DNA of 39,449 bases, taken from positions 1 through 39,449 of the forward strand of contig CAYREV010000023.1 in the NCBI GenBank assembly GCA_964423345.1, given 5' to 3'. Source of the stretch: CAYREV01 sp964423345 (GTDB lineage Bacteria > Bacteroidota > Rhodothermia > Balneolales > Balneolaceae). The translations under genes and the position numbers were made by a program. Shown here piece by piece: positions 8,913-16,541 of the stretch (its first letter is position 1; every line of letters starts with the position of its first letter). The notes under the pieces were generated by a model. It searched no databases. It was given only the letters and a program-made list of their open reading frames with translations, and had not been told where the DNA came from.

Positions 8913-8977
8913 TATTGAATTTTGAGTATTGAATCCCGACCACCGTCTTCATTCATAATTAAACTTCAACATTACTT
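8913..8977. repeat. AT-rich heptamer-periodic repeats, inverted arrangement
   Basis: Between punA and the photolyase gene, units TATTGAA, TTTTGAG and TATTGAA follow one another exactly every 7 nt (8913-8933). From 8951 the opposite orientation appears (ATTCATA, then CTTCAAC and ATTACTT in a shifted 7-nt frame). The same ATTCAAC word recurs on the other side of the photolyase gene at 10468-10502. The two arms could pair imperfectly into a hairpin between the convergent genes. Confidence 0.6.
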
Positions 8978-10437
8978 TAGCCGTATCGCTTGAGGTACTC
9001 CTTCATCTTCAGCTTCCTGCGGGTGCTCTCACTGGTCATATAGCGCGTTTTCCCGTATATAGGCCGTTCCTGCCAGGCCCGGTCAAAACGGCCGAAACAC
9101 CAGAAGATGCCCGAATAGCTGTTGGGGTCCCTTCCGTCGAGGGCATAGAGGTTATTGAGCTCAATCAGGTAGTCCAGTGCCGTGCGGGGATCGGGCGTCC
9201 ACGCCATCACCTTCTTGCCCCACAGCATCCGCAGGTAGTTGTGCATCGTCCCCTCCTCCCGGAGCTCCGTCTGGGCTGCATTCCATATCTCATCGTGTGT
9301 TTGCGACTGCTCCAGCTCCTCAAAAGTGTAGATATACTCACGGGGATCGGAGGCGTGTTTGCTCAGTGTTTCGAGGGCCCAGCCGGGCAGGGATTCAAAC
9401 TCCGCGTAGTCGGGGCGATGGTGGGCAAAGTGAAACCCCACCTCCCGCCAGGTTATTAACTCGTCAAGGAAGGCCGACACATTGGGATCGCCGTTAAAAA
9501 AACCGCCCGTTGAGCCGTTATTGTAGGTGATATGGCCCACATCCCACCCTTCAGGCTGGTGGCCGAGCACCGTTTTCACAATTTCATAGGCCGATATCTT
9601 TCCAAAATGGAGCCAGGGGCTCAGCCCGCTGTTCCTCTTCTCGTCAGGGTGGTTTCGCTGCTTCTCGTACTCCGGCAGGCCGTAGCCGACAAACTGCCCC
9701 AGCTTCCCCAGGGCCGCGCTGCGCGTGCCCTTCAAACCGGCGGCGGCTATCTCTTTCCGTATGGGCAGCCCGGCTATAAAATCGTCCGGCCGGCCCAGCT
9801 GTTTCTCCCCCGAAGGATACCGCTCTGCAACCCCATCGGGAAGCTCTACGGCCGAGCTGTTTTCCAGCCCGGACAGCGGATCCCGCTGCGGCTGCCGCTC
9901 ATACTGCTCGATAAAATGCTTCTGCATCGTTTTCCGGAACAGGTAGGCGCTGTAGGGGTCCTTCCCGGTCAATCCCAGCGGTATGATGCCATTGGAATCG
10001 ACCGTGGTATAGGGGACGTCCAGTTTCCCGGGCACTTGTTCGTTATGCTTCCGGATGATGAACACCGGGTATTCGTCCGATATCACGCAGGCCGACTTCG
10101 AAGCAAGCCGGTAAAGCAGTCCGTCGCCCGCCCCGGGCCGATCCTCCAGGTAGGAAAAGTAATTGAGGCCCCGTTCCCGCGCCAGCTCCAGGTGCTCCTT
10201 CATCCCCTCCATGATGAACCGGTGGGTGCGGACCGAAGCCCAGGGGTAGTCGCAGCTCAATCCCTCGTATATCAAGAGAGGCTTGCCCAGTTCATTGGCA
10301 CGCGCCACGGCGTAGTCCAGTGCATAGTTGTAGTGAAAACGCCGGTTGATCTGCATCCAATACAGGACGTAGCGTCCCCCGGGATCTGCCTCCCGGTCAT
10401 TGCGATGAAAAATCCGCCGCGGGTCTATTTGGGTCAT
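8977..10437 (-). CDS. phr: Deoxyribodipyrimidine photolyase, class II
   Basis: A light-driven FAD enzyme that splits cyclobutane pyrimidine dimers. The N-terminal antenna-type domain shows YWMQINRRFHYNYAL and GLSCDYPWASVRTHRF. The C-terminal FAD domain shows the class II signatures LSPWLHFGKISAYE, ELITWREVGFHFAHH, QTHDEIWNAAQ, MHNYLRMLWGKKVMAW and LDGRDPNSYSG, ending with YGKTRYM. I place the start at ATG 10437 (486 residues, MTQIDPRRIF), where homologous sequence begins; an in-frame ATG at 10476 would add 13 residues from the repeat-rich spacer. A GGAGA lies immediately before the chosen ATG, closer than usual. Presence suggests exposure to sunlight. No response regulator or light sensor lies beside it. 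Confidence 0.95.
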   Translation of the reverse strand: MTQIDPRRIFHRNDREADPGGRYVLYWMQINRRFHYNYALDYAVARANELGKPLLIYEGLSCDYPWASVRTHRFIMEGMKEHLELARERGLNYFSYLEDRPGAGDGLLYRLASKSACVISDEYPVFIIRKHNEQVPGKLDVPYTTVDSNGIIPLGLTGKDPYSAYLFRKTMQKHFIEQYERQPQRDPLSGLENSSAVELPDGVAERYPSGEKQLGRPDDFIAGLPIRKEIAAAGLKGTRSAALGKLGQFVGYGLPEYEKQRNHPDEKRNSGLSPWLHFGKISAYEIVKTVLGHQPEGWDVGHITYNNGSTGGFFNGDPNVSAFLDELITWREVGFHFAHHRPDYAEFESLPGWALETLSKHASDPREYIYTFEELEQSQTHDEIWNAAQTELREEGTMHNYLRMLWGKKVMAWTPDPRTALDYLIELNNLYALDGRDPNSYSGIFWCFGRFDRAWQERPIYGKTRYMTSESTRRKLKMKEYLKRYG

Positions 10438-10467
10438 TCTCCTACTTTTGAAATGCCTGCCTTGCCA

Positions 10468-10502
10468 ATTCAACATTCATAACTCAAAATTCAACATTAC
10501 CT
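10468..10502. repeat. Heptamer-periodic ATTCAAC-type repeat
   Basis: Five consecutive 7-nt units (ATTCAAC, ATTCATA, ACTCAAA, ATTCAAC, ATTACCT) fill the spacer between the aldo/keto reductase stop and the photolyase start. The phase is strict, but the units vary, so this is a degenerate tandem array and not random AT-rich DNA. The related array at 8913-8977 flanks the other end of the photolyase gene. Confidence 0.65.
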
Positions 10503-10503
10503 T

Positions 10504-11505
10504 TCACTTCTCCGGCGGCTGCATGAAGGCCGGGCTGACCGGTTCCTCTACCGCCTCCTCCACTATGCCTTCAACCTCTTCCAATTGGGCGGGCGTCAGC
10601 TTCCAGCCGGTGACCCGGTCGAAGGTCACCTGCCCGGGGTTTCGGGCGCCCCAGATGGCCGAATCGACCCCCTTGTCGAGTACCCACCGGACCGCCAGGT
10701 GCAGCACCTTCCGGCCCAGGTGTTTTGAGGCGTACTTCTTCAACCGCTCCACCGCCTCCAGGTGTTGTTTGAACGTTTCCCCCTGGAACTTGGGATCCGT
10801 ATTGCGGCGCAGGTCCCCTTTTTCAAACTCCCAACTCTCGTCCATCTTGCCCGAAAGGAGTCCCCGGCAAAGGGCACCGTAGGTCAGCAGGGCGATATTG
10901 TTTTCCCGGCAGTAGGGAATGACCTCCCGCTCCGCCTCCCGTTCAAAGAGGTTATAGGGCGGCTGGCAGGTGTGCAGGGGAGCTGTATCGCGAAATTGTT
11001 CCATTTGCGGTACCGAAAAGTTGGAAACGCCGATGGCCCGTATCTTGCCCTGCTCCAGCAACTCTTTCATAGCCGTCGCCGTCTCCTCAAAAGGAGTCGT
11101 CAGGTCCGGCCAGTGCACCTGGTAAATATCGATGTAATCGGTCTGCAGCCGGCGCAGGGAATCGTCCACTTCCTTCAGTATGCGCTCCCGGGAGGCGTTA
11201 CGCCGTACGTTTTCGTTTTCGTCCCATTCCAGCCCCAGTTTGGTTGCGATGCGCACCTCTTCGCGTTTCCCGAAGCGGCGAATGGCCTCCCCGACGATCT
11301 CTTCACTGGTGCCGAAGCCGTAAATCGGGGCCGTATCAATGGTGTTTACGCCCATATCGAGGGCTTTTAAAATGGTATCCACCGATTGCCGGCGGTCGGT
11401 GCCGCCCCACTGCCAACCGCCTATCGCCCAGGTGCCGAGCGTAATCCTTGAAATATTGAAATCCCGGTCACTTAATTGTGTGTATTCCATAGAGCTGTTT
11501 TTCAT
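10504..11505 (-). CDS. Aldo/keto reductase
   Basis: An NAD(P)H-dependent carbonyl reductase of the AKR superfamily, cytoplasmic, substrate unknown. The catalytic tetrad is readable: D57 and Y62 in NTIDTAPIYG, K89 in IATKLGL and H131 in YQVHWPD. Other family marks are GVSNFSVPQM, LLTYGALCRGLLSG and a cofactor-binding WGARNPGQV near the C-terminus. The length (333 residues; 328 if translation begins at the second Met, ATG 11490, MEYTQLSDRD, which I think is as likely) is normal. It lies upstream of the photolyase on the same strand with a 66-bp repeat-bearing gap, so co-transcription is possible. Confidence 0.93.
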   Translation of the reverse strand: MKNSSMEYTQLSDRDFNISRITLGTWAIGGWQWGGTDRRQSVDTILKALDMGVNTIDTAPIYGFGTSEEIVGEAIRRFGKREEVRIATKLGLEWDENENVRRNASRERILKEVDDSLRRLQTDYIDIYQVHWPDLTTPFEETATAMKELLEQGKIRAIGVSNFSVPQMEQFRDTAPLHTCQPPYNLFEREAEREVIPYCRENNIALLTYGALCRGLLSGKMDESWEFEKGDLRRNTDPKFQGETFKQHLEAVERLKKYASKHLGRKVLHLAVRWVLDKGVDSAIWGARNPGQVTFDRVTGWKLTPAQLEEVEGIVEEAVEEPVSPAFMQPPEK

Positions 11506-11645
11506 TGGTCGTTTCGATCATCATAACAAGGCGGGCCCGGCCACGCAACACTTCTTAACCTTTGCATCTGCTTCCAGCTTTTAATTCATCTACCTGTGGA
11601 ATACCTTTCCCTTACACTTAGTTCCATTAACAGACCATTCAAGCC

Positions 11646-12137
11646 ATGTCAAAAACAATTATCGGCGTAATGGGCCCCGGGTCCTCGCCTACCGAATCAG
11701 ATCTCGAATATGCCTATACGCTGGGGCGGCTTATTGCCGAAAAGAAATGGGTGCTTCTGACCGGGGGACGCCATGCGGGCGTCATGCATGAGGCCTCCCG
11801 GGGGGCTAGCGAGGCCGGCGGGCTGACCGTCGGCATCCTGCCGGGCAGCAGCCGCTCCGGGGCCTCCCCTTATGTGGACATTCCCGTAGTCACCGGTATG
11901 GGCAGCGCCCGCAACAATATCAACGTCCTTACCGCAGATGTGGTCATTGCCTGCGGAAGCGGAGCGGGGACCACCTCCGAGATCATGCTGGCTCTAAAAG
12001 CGAAGAAAGCAGTGGTATTGCTTAACCAATCCGAGGAAGCGCTGGAATTTTTTAACTCCTCCGTCCCCGGAAAAAAACGGCTTCATATTGCTGAAACCCC
12101 ACAGGAAGCCATTTCCAAGGCCGAAAACCTACTTTAA
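11646..12137 (+). CDS. TIGR00725/LOG-like nucleotide-binding protein
   Basis: A 163-residue Rossmann-like protein. It starts with IIGVMGPGSSPTESD and carries the phosphate-binding GGRHAGVMHEASRGA segment and the later ACGSGAGTTSEIMLAL. That pattern is the PGGxGTxxE region of LOG/lysine-decarboxylase-like proteins in a changed form (GSGAGTTSE). Members bind nucleotides or nucleotide-derived ligands; activity within the TIGR00725 branch is not established. It stands 140 bp after the divergent aldo/keto reductase and 61 bp before the BlaI-like gene, whose promoter-like sequences lie in that gap. Confidence 0.8.
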   Translation: MSKTIIGVMGPGSSPTESDLEYAYTLGRLIAEKKWVLLTGGRHAGVMHEASRGASEAGGLTVGILPGSSRSGASPYVDIPVVTGMGSARNNINVLTADVVIACGSGAGTTSEIMLALKAKKAVVLLNQSEEALEFFNSSVPGKKRLHIAETPQEAISKAENLL

Positions 12138-12139
12138 TC

Positions 12140-12168
12140 TTGACACGCAACTTAAATACTATTACATT
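12140..12168 (+). promoter_or_regulatory. Possible promoter for the BlaI/M56 pair
   Basis: TTGACA at 12140-12145 and TACATT at 12163-12168 are separated by 17 bp, a good fit to a sigma70-type -35/-10 pair. The -10 lies inside the first inverted repeat (12156-12173), which would suit repression by a bound BlaI dimer. FCB-group bacteria often use a different promoter consensus, so this call is tentative. Confidence 0.4.
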
Positions 12169-12185
12169 AGTATTAACTAAATAGT
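12156..12185. promoter_or_regulatory. Operator-like dyads upstream of the BlaI-like gene
   Basis: Two dyads lie back to back. The first has 6-bp arms ATACTA and TAGTAT around a 6-bp spacer containing TTACAT (12156-12173). The second has ACTA and TAGT separated by AA (12176-12185), and TTAGT/ACTAA also pair across 12167-12179. BlaI/MecI repressors bind short dyads of similar size in their own promoters, so this is a plausible autoregulatory operator ending 13 bp before the ATG. Confidence 0.55.
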
Positions 12186-12198
12186 TTTATTGAATATT

Positions 12199-12579
12199 AT
12201 GAAAAAATCACTGACACCCCTGGGAGAAACGGAAATGGAAGTGCTTCACCACGTCTGGGAGATGGGTGAAGCTACCGTCAAGGATGTACAGAAAGAGATC
12301 CTGAAAAACCGAAAGGTCGCCTACACCACCATTATGACCGTGATGAAGAACCTGGCGGAGAAGGGATACCTCACCTATCGAAAGGACGGGGTCACCTATG
12401 TTTACCGCCCCGCCCAAAAGCCCGAATCGGTTCGCTTCGACCTGGTCAAGGAGCTGGTCAAAAAGGTGTTCAAGGGCTCCCCGAAGGAGCTGGTGCAGAC
12501 CCTTGTCAAGGGCGAAGACCTGACCGAAAGCGACCGGGAGGAGCTGATGAAACTTATTGAAAACATGAAGGAGGACTGA
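12199..12579 (+). CDS. BlaI/MecI/CopY-family transcriptional repressor
   Basis: A 126-residue winged-helix repressor. The N-terminal half shows the family pattern LTPLGETEMEVLHHVWEMGEATVKDV (given here only as position 4-29) followed by the recognition-helix region VAYTTIMTVMKNLAEKGYL. The C-terminal half (FDLVKELVKKVF and an acidic tail) is the dimerisation region that partner M56 proteases normally target for cleavage. I use ATG 12199 and not the upstream TTG at 12190. The stop lies 1 bp before the M56 gene, so they form a pair like blaI-blaR1. No beta-lactamase or penicillin-binding-protein gene is adjacent, so the regulated function is unknown. Confidence 0.92.
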   Translation: MKKSLTPLGETEMEVLHHVWEMGEATVKDVQKEILKNRKVAYTTIMTVMKNLAEKGYLTYRKDGVTYVYRPAQKPESVRFDLVKELVKKVFKGSPKELVQTLVKGEDLTESDREELMKLIENMKED

Positions 12580-12580
12580 T

Positions 12581-14500
12581 ATGGATATATGGACACAATT
12601 CGGCGAAATCGGCTCATTCAGCCTTGAAGTGGTATGGATTCCTGTTGCCCTATGGACAGCCCTGGCCCTGCTGGTGATGGGTCTCATGCGGTGGTCGTCC
12701 CATATGCACTCCCTGTACCAGTACCACGGGCGGCTGGCCCTGCTGATGGCCCTGCCGGCGGGCATCTTCTTCTCCTGGCTCAACCGCTATATAGGGTCGT
12801 TGGGAGACGGCGGACTTACAACCAAATTTATCGTGATACAGTCGCCGGTAACCGTCACCGCTTCATCACCGGCACCCGGAACGGAATTCAACATGCTTGA
12901 CCCGCTCTTGCTGGCCGGTCTGCTCACGGCGGCGGTGGCGCTGGTTGCCCTTATTCGCATGGCAAAGGTGGCGGCCGACCACATGGCCCTCCGTTCCTTT
13001 TCGGCACAGTTGGATAAAAAGCCTCTGGGCGACCTTGCGGAGCTTTCCCGGGCCAACAGGGAGCTGGCCGGCAGCCTGGATCCGGGCATTCTAACAGCCT
13101 TTTCCGCCGATGTGGAAGTCCCCTTTACCTTTGGATGGATGGAAGCCGTTATTGTATTGCCCGAAAACCTGCAATCAGCCGGGGCCGACAAATTGAATAT
13201 GGCCATTCGCCATGAGCTGATGCACGTCCGCCACCACGATTTCATGGCCAATAACATCATTATGCTTATACGGGCCTGCTTCTGGTTCCACCCCGCGGTC
13301 TATAAACTGCAGCGCGACGTCCGCGAATACCGCGAACTGTCCTGCGACAGCGAGGTATTGTCCGACGCGAGCATTTCAAAGAAAGTGTATGCCCGCCTGT
13401 TGCTTGAGCTGGCCCCGAAAAACACATTCAGCAATACCCAGGCCGTAAGTATGGCCGTGGATTCTTCAACCTTAAAAAAACGTATTCAAACCATGACTAC
13501 CCAACACAACCACCCCTCTCTGTTTAGATCCTCCTGTTACTTCCTGCTGCTCACAACGCTGCTGCTGACGGGTGCCATCGCCTGTTCCGACATACAGGAC
13601 AGCGGCATCACCAACAGAGATATCGAACAGGCCCAGGTTCAGATGGAAACAGGCATGGACAAGCCGCTCTATGTGCTCAACGGTGAAATTGTGACAGATG
13701 AACGGGTCTCTAAAAGACTTTCGCGCATCAAGACCAAGTACATCAAGTCCATTGAGGTACTCAAAGGACAGAAAGCCATCGACAAATACGGCTCCTCCGC
13801 AAAAAACGGGGTTATTGAGCTCAGCCTTTTAAACCGGGAAAGGGCTATTGAAGATCTGAAGGAATCGCCGTCAGGGACCGTTTCCAAAGCCGATGCAAAG
13901 GAGGATTTCTTTGTGGTAGTCGAAAAGATGCCCGAACTGGAAGGGGGCCTCGCCTCACTCATGAGTGAAATTGAATATCCGGAAGAGGCCCGCCAGAAAG
14001 GCATCGAGGGACGGGTGATCGTGCAGTTTATCGTCAACGAAGAGGGAGAGGTTGAAGATCCCACTATTGTCCGCGGTATCGGGGGCGGAGCCGATGAGGA
14101 GGCCCTGCGGGTGGTCAGCGAGGCGGATTTCAAGCCCGGGATGCAGCGAGGCCAGCCCGTTCGCGTGCAGTACTCCCTGCCCATCATTTTTAAACTTGGC
14201 GACAACAACACCATCCGGAAAGAGGAAGCGTCCACTTATATGGAGAGCTACAAGGTGGAAGGCCGGGACATGACGGTCACCGATATAACTCTCTCGGATG
14301 AGGGCACCCTGAGTGGCAGGGTCTATGATGCCGCCACCGGTGAACCTCTGTCCGGCGCCAATGTCGTGCTCGCACCCAACAGTAAGGGTGCCGCAACGGG
14401 CAGCGACGGAACCTTTAGCTTCACCGGTATTGACAGCGAAAACCCGGAAATACGCATCACCTACGTAGGATATGAGTCCGTTGTAGCTGAAATACGGTAA
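12581..14500 (+). CDS. M56 (BlaR1-type) metallopeptidase fused to TonB C-terminal and carboxypeptidase-regulatory-like domains
   Basis: A 639-residue inner-membrane sensor-protease. Predicted helices lie near residues 13-36, 50-68, 107-128 and 318-335. The cytosolic M56 domain has the zinc motif HELMH at 211-215 and RELSCD at 251-256, with E252 the likely third ligand. Unlike BlaR1 there is no penicillin-binding sensor. After the fourth helix the periplasmic part has a TonB-receptor plug-like segment (about 362-417, PLYVLNGEIV...IEVLKGQKAIDKYG), a TonB C-terminal-like domain (about 465-538, YPEEARQKGIEGRV, then DFKPGMQRGQPVRV) and a CarboxypepD_reg-like beta-sandwich (about 575-639). I infer that it senses an envelope signal and cleaves the adjacent repressor; ligand unknown. 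Confidence 0.92.
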   Translation: MDIWTQFGEIGSFSLEVVWIPVALWTALALLVMGLMRWSSHMHSLYQYHGRLALLMALPAGIFFSWLNRYIGSLGDGGLTTKFIVIQSPVTVTASSPAPGTEFNMLDPLLLAGLLTAAVALVALIRMAKVAADHMALRSFSAQLDKKPLGDLAELSRANRELAGSLDPGILTAFSADVEVPFTFGWMEAVIVLPENLQSAGADKLNMAIRHELMHVRHHDFMANNIIMLIRACFWFHPAVYKLQRDVREYRELSCDSEVLSDASISKKVYARLLLELAPKNTFSNTQAVSMAVDSSTLKKRIQTMTTQHNHPSLFRSSCYFLLLTTLLLTGAIACSDIQDSGITNRDIEQAQVQMETGMDKPLYVLNGEIVTDERVSKRLSRIKTKYIKSIEVLKGQKAIDKYGSSAKNGVIELSLLNRERAIEDLKESPSGTVSKADAKEDFFVVVEKMPELEGGLASLMSEIEYPEEARQKGIEGRVIVQFIVNEEGEVEDPTIVRGIGGGADEEALRVVSEADFKPGMQRGQPVRVQYSLPIIFKLGDNNTIRKEEASTYMESYKVEGRDMTVTDITLSDEGTLSGRVYDAATGEPLSGANVVLAPNSKGAATGSDGTFSFTGIDSENPEIRITYVGYESVVAEIR

Positions 14501-14526
14501 AAGGTTTTTATTACATCATTTTAAAG

Positions 14527-14554
14527 GCGGAACTATTAAGGTTCCGCTTTTTTT
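14527..14554 (+). terminator. Rho-independent terminator after the M56 gene
   Basis: Seven-base arms GCGGAAC and GTTCCGC enclose a 7-nt loop (14527-14547) and are followed at once by seven T residues. It sits 26 bp after the M56 stop and separates that pair from the following phosphatidyltransferase gene. A-rich bases before the stem would also allow some activity on the other strand. Confidence 0.85.
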
Positions 14555-14609
14555 ATTTTATTAACACTTCTCGGGATGCCCATTACACCTAATAAACGGT
14601 TGACTGATT

Positions 14610-15290
14610 TTGAAACTCAAAGCATACGGAGTTCATTTACTGACTGCACTGGGTGCCGCGCTCGGCATATGGGCTATCATTTTAATCTTTAACGGCCTCT
14701 ATAAGGAGGCGATATGGGTGATGGGAGGTGCGGTATTGATCGACTCGGTGGACGGCACCCTTGCCCGCCTGGTCGATATCAAGCGCAATGCCCCGAAGAT
14801 CGACGGCGGCTTGATGGACAATATCATTGATTTTGTTACCTGGACCATCGCGCCCCTCTTCTGGATCTATGCCACCATGCAGCTTCCCCTCTGGGTACTG
14901 ATGGCCTGCACCGTGGCCAGCGCTTTCGGTTTTGCCAGTACCGAAGCCAAAACGGATGATAATTTTTTCAGGGGGTTTCCCTCCTACTGGAATATCGTGG
15001 TATTCTACATTTACCTGCTGGACCTTCCGGGAGACTTCGCCTCGGCCATATTGCTGGTATTTGCCGTCAGCATATTCCTTCCGGTCAAATTCATCTATCC
15101 CTCCCGTACCGACCGGTACCAGCCGATTACCCTGGCCCTGGGAATCCTCTTCTTCCTGCAGCTGCTGGTACTGATGTACCTGTTTGATGAAACACCCCCC
15201 TATTTTCTGTACAGCACCTTTATTTTTCCGGTTTACTATTTCACCCTCTCTTTTTATCTAAACATGAAATCTATTGAAACATCGAGCTGA
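14610..15290 (+). CDS. pcs: CDP-alcohol phosphatidyltransferase, probably phosphatidylcholine synthase
   Basis: An integral membrane enzyme of 226 residues with about seven or eight hydrophobic helices. The CDP-alcohol phosphatidyltransferase motif is complete, as D..DG..AR in DSVDGTLAR (about 46-54) followed by GGLMDNIID with the last two Asp residues. The spacing, the N-terminal YGVHLLTALG and the DNFFRGFPSYWNIV segment resemble phosphatidylcholine synthases, which condense CDP-diacylglycerol with choline. A phosphatidylserine or other CDP-alcohol acceptor cannot be excluded. The start is TTG at 14610; no ATG or GTG gives full length. It is isolated from the preceding gene by a terminator, and pspC follows by 53 bp. 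Confidence 0.78.
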   Translation: MKLKAYGVHLLTALGAALGIWAIILIFNGLYKEAIWVMGGAVLIDSVDGTLARLVDIKRNAPKIDGGLMDNIIDFVTWTIAPLFWIYATMQLPLWVLMACTVASAFGFASTEAKTDDNFFRGFPSYWNIVVFYIYLLDLPGDFASAILLVFAVSIFLPVKFIYPSRTDRYQPITLALGILFFLQLLVLMYLFDETPPYFLYSTFIFPVYYFTLSFYLNMKSIETSS

Positions 15291-15343
15291 CCATGCCGTA
15301 TGCATAGCCGGAAAGAAATAAAACCAACCAATTGATAACCATT

Positions 15344-15526
15344 ATGAGTGCAAGACTAAGGAAATCCAGGACCGACAGGATGATTTCAGGTGTTTGCGGC
15401 GGTATTGCCGAATATCTCGGGTGGGACCCGACCATCATCAGAATCATTTTTGTCATCTTCACCTTTTTGGGCTGGGGCAGCCCCGTACTGCTCTACTTTA
15501 TTCTGGCGCTCGTTATGCCCGATTAA
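15344..15526 (+). CDS. PspC-domain membrane protein
   Basis: A 60-residue protein that is almost only a PspC domain: a basic N-terminus (SARLRKSRTDRMI), the signature GVCGGIAEYLGWDPTIIRI, and one hydrophobic helix ending ILALVMPD. PspC proteins are linked to the phage-shock/envelope-stress response, where they sense membrane damage; single-domain forms are common outside enterobacteria and no PspA is visible here. I use ATG 15344; the TTG 12 bp upstream is less likely. A strong terminator follows 22 bp after the stop. Being next to a phospholipid synthase gene fits a membrane-related role. Confidence 0.9.
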   Translation: MSARLRKSRTDRMISGVCGGIAEYLGWDPTIIRIIFVIFTFLGWGSPVLLYFILALVMPD

Positions 15527-15547
15527 CCAATTAGCTTGAGTGCACTT

Positions 15548-15576
15548 GGCGAGATCCCCGATCTCGCCTTTTTTTT
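15548..15576 (+). terminator. Rho-independent terminator after pspC
   Basis: Perfect 9-bp arms GGCGAGATC and GATCTCGCC with a 3-nt CCC loop (15548-15568) run straight into eight T residues. This is the strongest terminator in the window and ends the phosphatidyltransferase-pspC unit. Confidence 0.93.
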
Positions 15577-15683
15577 GGCCGGTTTGATATTCATTTTGGA
15601 AATAGCAATAATAGCGTTGTCATTACGACCGTTGACGGCCGACCGTAATCAGTCATCGGTCAAAAAAACCAACCGGTAATTGC

Positions 15684-16529
15684 ATGAAAATAGGTATTGT
15701 AGGCCCGGCCGACAGGGCCGTAGCATGGGAAGAACACCTGCGACCCCACCAGTCGGTGAAAGAGGTGGTAATAGCCCCCTCCCTCAAGGGAGTGGGCGAC
15801 ATCGATGCCTGTCTCATCCTCGATGAAACGGATGCGCAGATTCAAACTCTTCTGAGTGCTATTAAGGCCGGTTTCCACTCTTTTTTAATTTCCCGTCTCC
15901 CGACGGACCTGAAAGACATTGAAAAGGTCTATCACACCGCCGAAGAGGCCAACGTGCTGCTGCAATTTTCCCACTGGCCCACTTTTGCCCCCGCCTCGCA
16001 GTTTATGGTGAAGAGAATTGCCAAACCCACCTTTATACAGGTGGTTCGCGAAATCAGCCACACCGATTTTTTGGAAAAGCGTTATGAGCTGGAATACTAC
16101 TGGATAGACGAGCTGGCGTTCTGCCTGAAATGGATCAATGGCAATGTGCATCAGCTTGACATAAAAAAGGTAAACCTCGACCGAAGCATCGACCGTGCCA
16201 TCCACCTCTTCCTGCGATTCGACAGCGGGGCAACGGCCAGTATTTACGTCAGTACCTGCGCGGCAGAAAAACGCCAGCATCGCTTTGCCGCCGACCATAT
16301 GTTTGTAGCCGATTGCGACGTGCATTCCCAAACCGTACGCATCGGCAAGGAAAACGAAAACCGGCACCTGTTTTTTGAGAAACAAAGCTTCGACTCCTCC
16401 CAAGCTGCCGAAATAGCCACTACCCAGTTCCTTAAATCCATACAGCTGAATAAAGCCACTCCCTACGGGGGCTATGACCTGCTGAAACTCGCCACTGAAA
16501 TAGACAAAATTAAGCGGCGTTTCAGCTGA
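15684..16529 (+). CDS. Degenerate Gfo/Idh/MocA-like Rossmann protein
   Basis: This 281-residue protein starts with a Rossmann-type strand and turn (MKIGIVGPADRAVAW) and has the order of elements of Gfo/Idh/MocA dehydrogenases: a DACLILDET strand, an AIKAGFHSFLISRLP strand where the family usually has an EKP motif, and a C-terminal alpha/beta part with a long sheet (RAIHLFLRFDSGATASIYVS) and ATEIDKIKRRF at the end. The glycine motif is degenerate and the Lys of EKP is missing, so catalysis is doubtful. A ligand-binding or regulatory role is inference. It has its own 157-bp upstream spacer and converges on the dienoyl-CoA reductase gene with a 6-bp gap. Confidence 0.55.
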   Translation: MKIGIVGPADRAVAWEEHLRPHQSVKEVVIAPSLKGVGDIDACLILDETDAQIQTLLSAIKAGFHSFLISRLPTDLKDIEKVYHTAEEANVLLQFSHWPTFAPASQFMVKRIAKPTFIQVVREISHTDFLEKRYELEYYWIDELAFCLKWINGNVHQLDIKKVNLDRSIDRAIHLFLRFDSGATASIYVSTCAAEKRQHRFAADHMFVADCDVHSQTVRIGKENENRHLFFEKQSFDSSQAAEIATTQFLKSIQLNKATPYGGYDLLKLATEIDKIKRRFS

Positions 16530-16541
16530 CGCCTCTCAGCT
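16524..16541. terminator. Stem-loop across two convergent stop codons
   Basis: AGCTGA (16524-16529) and TCAGCT (16536-16541) are perfect inverted 6-bp arms around a 6-nt loop. The stop of the + strand gene and the stop of the - strand dienoyl-CoA reductase gene lie inside the two arms. There is no T-run, so termination by this hairpin is only possible. Confidence 0.35.
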
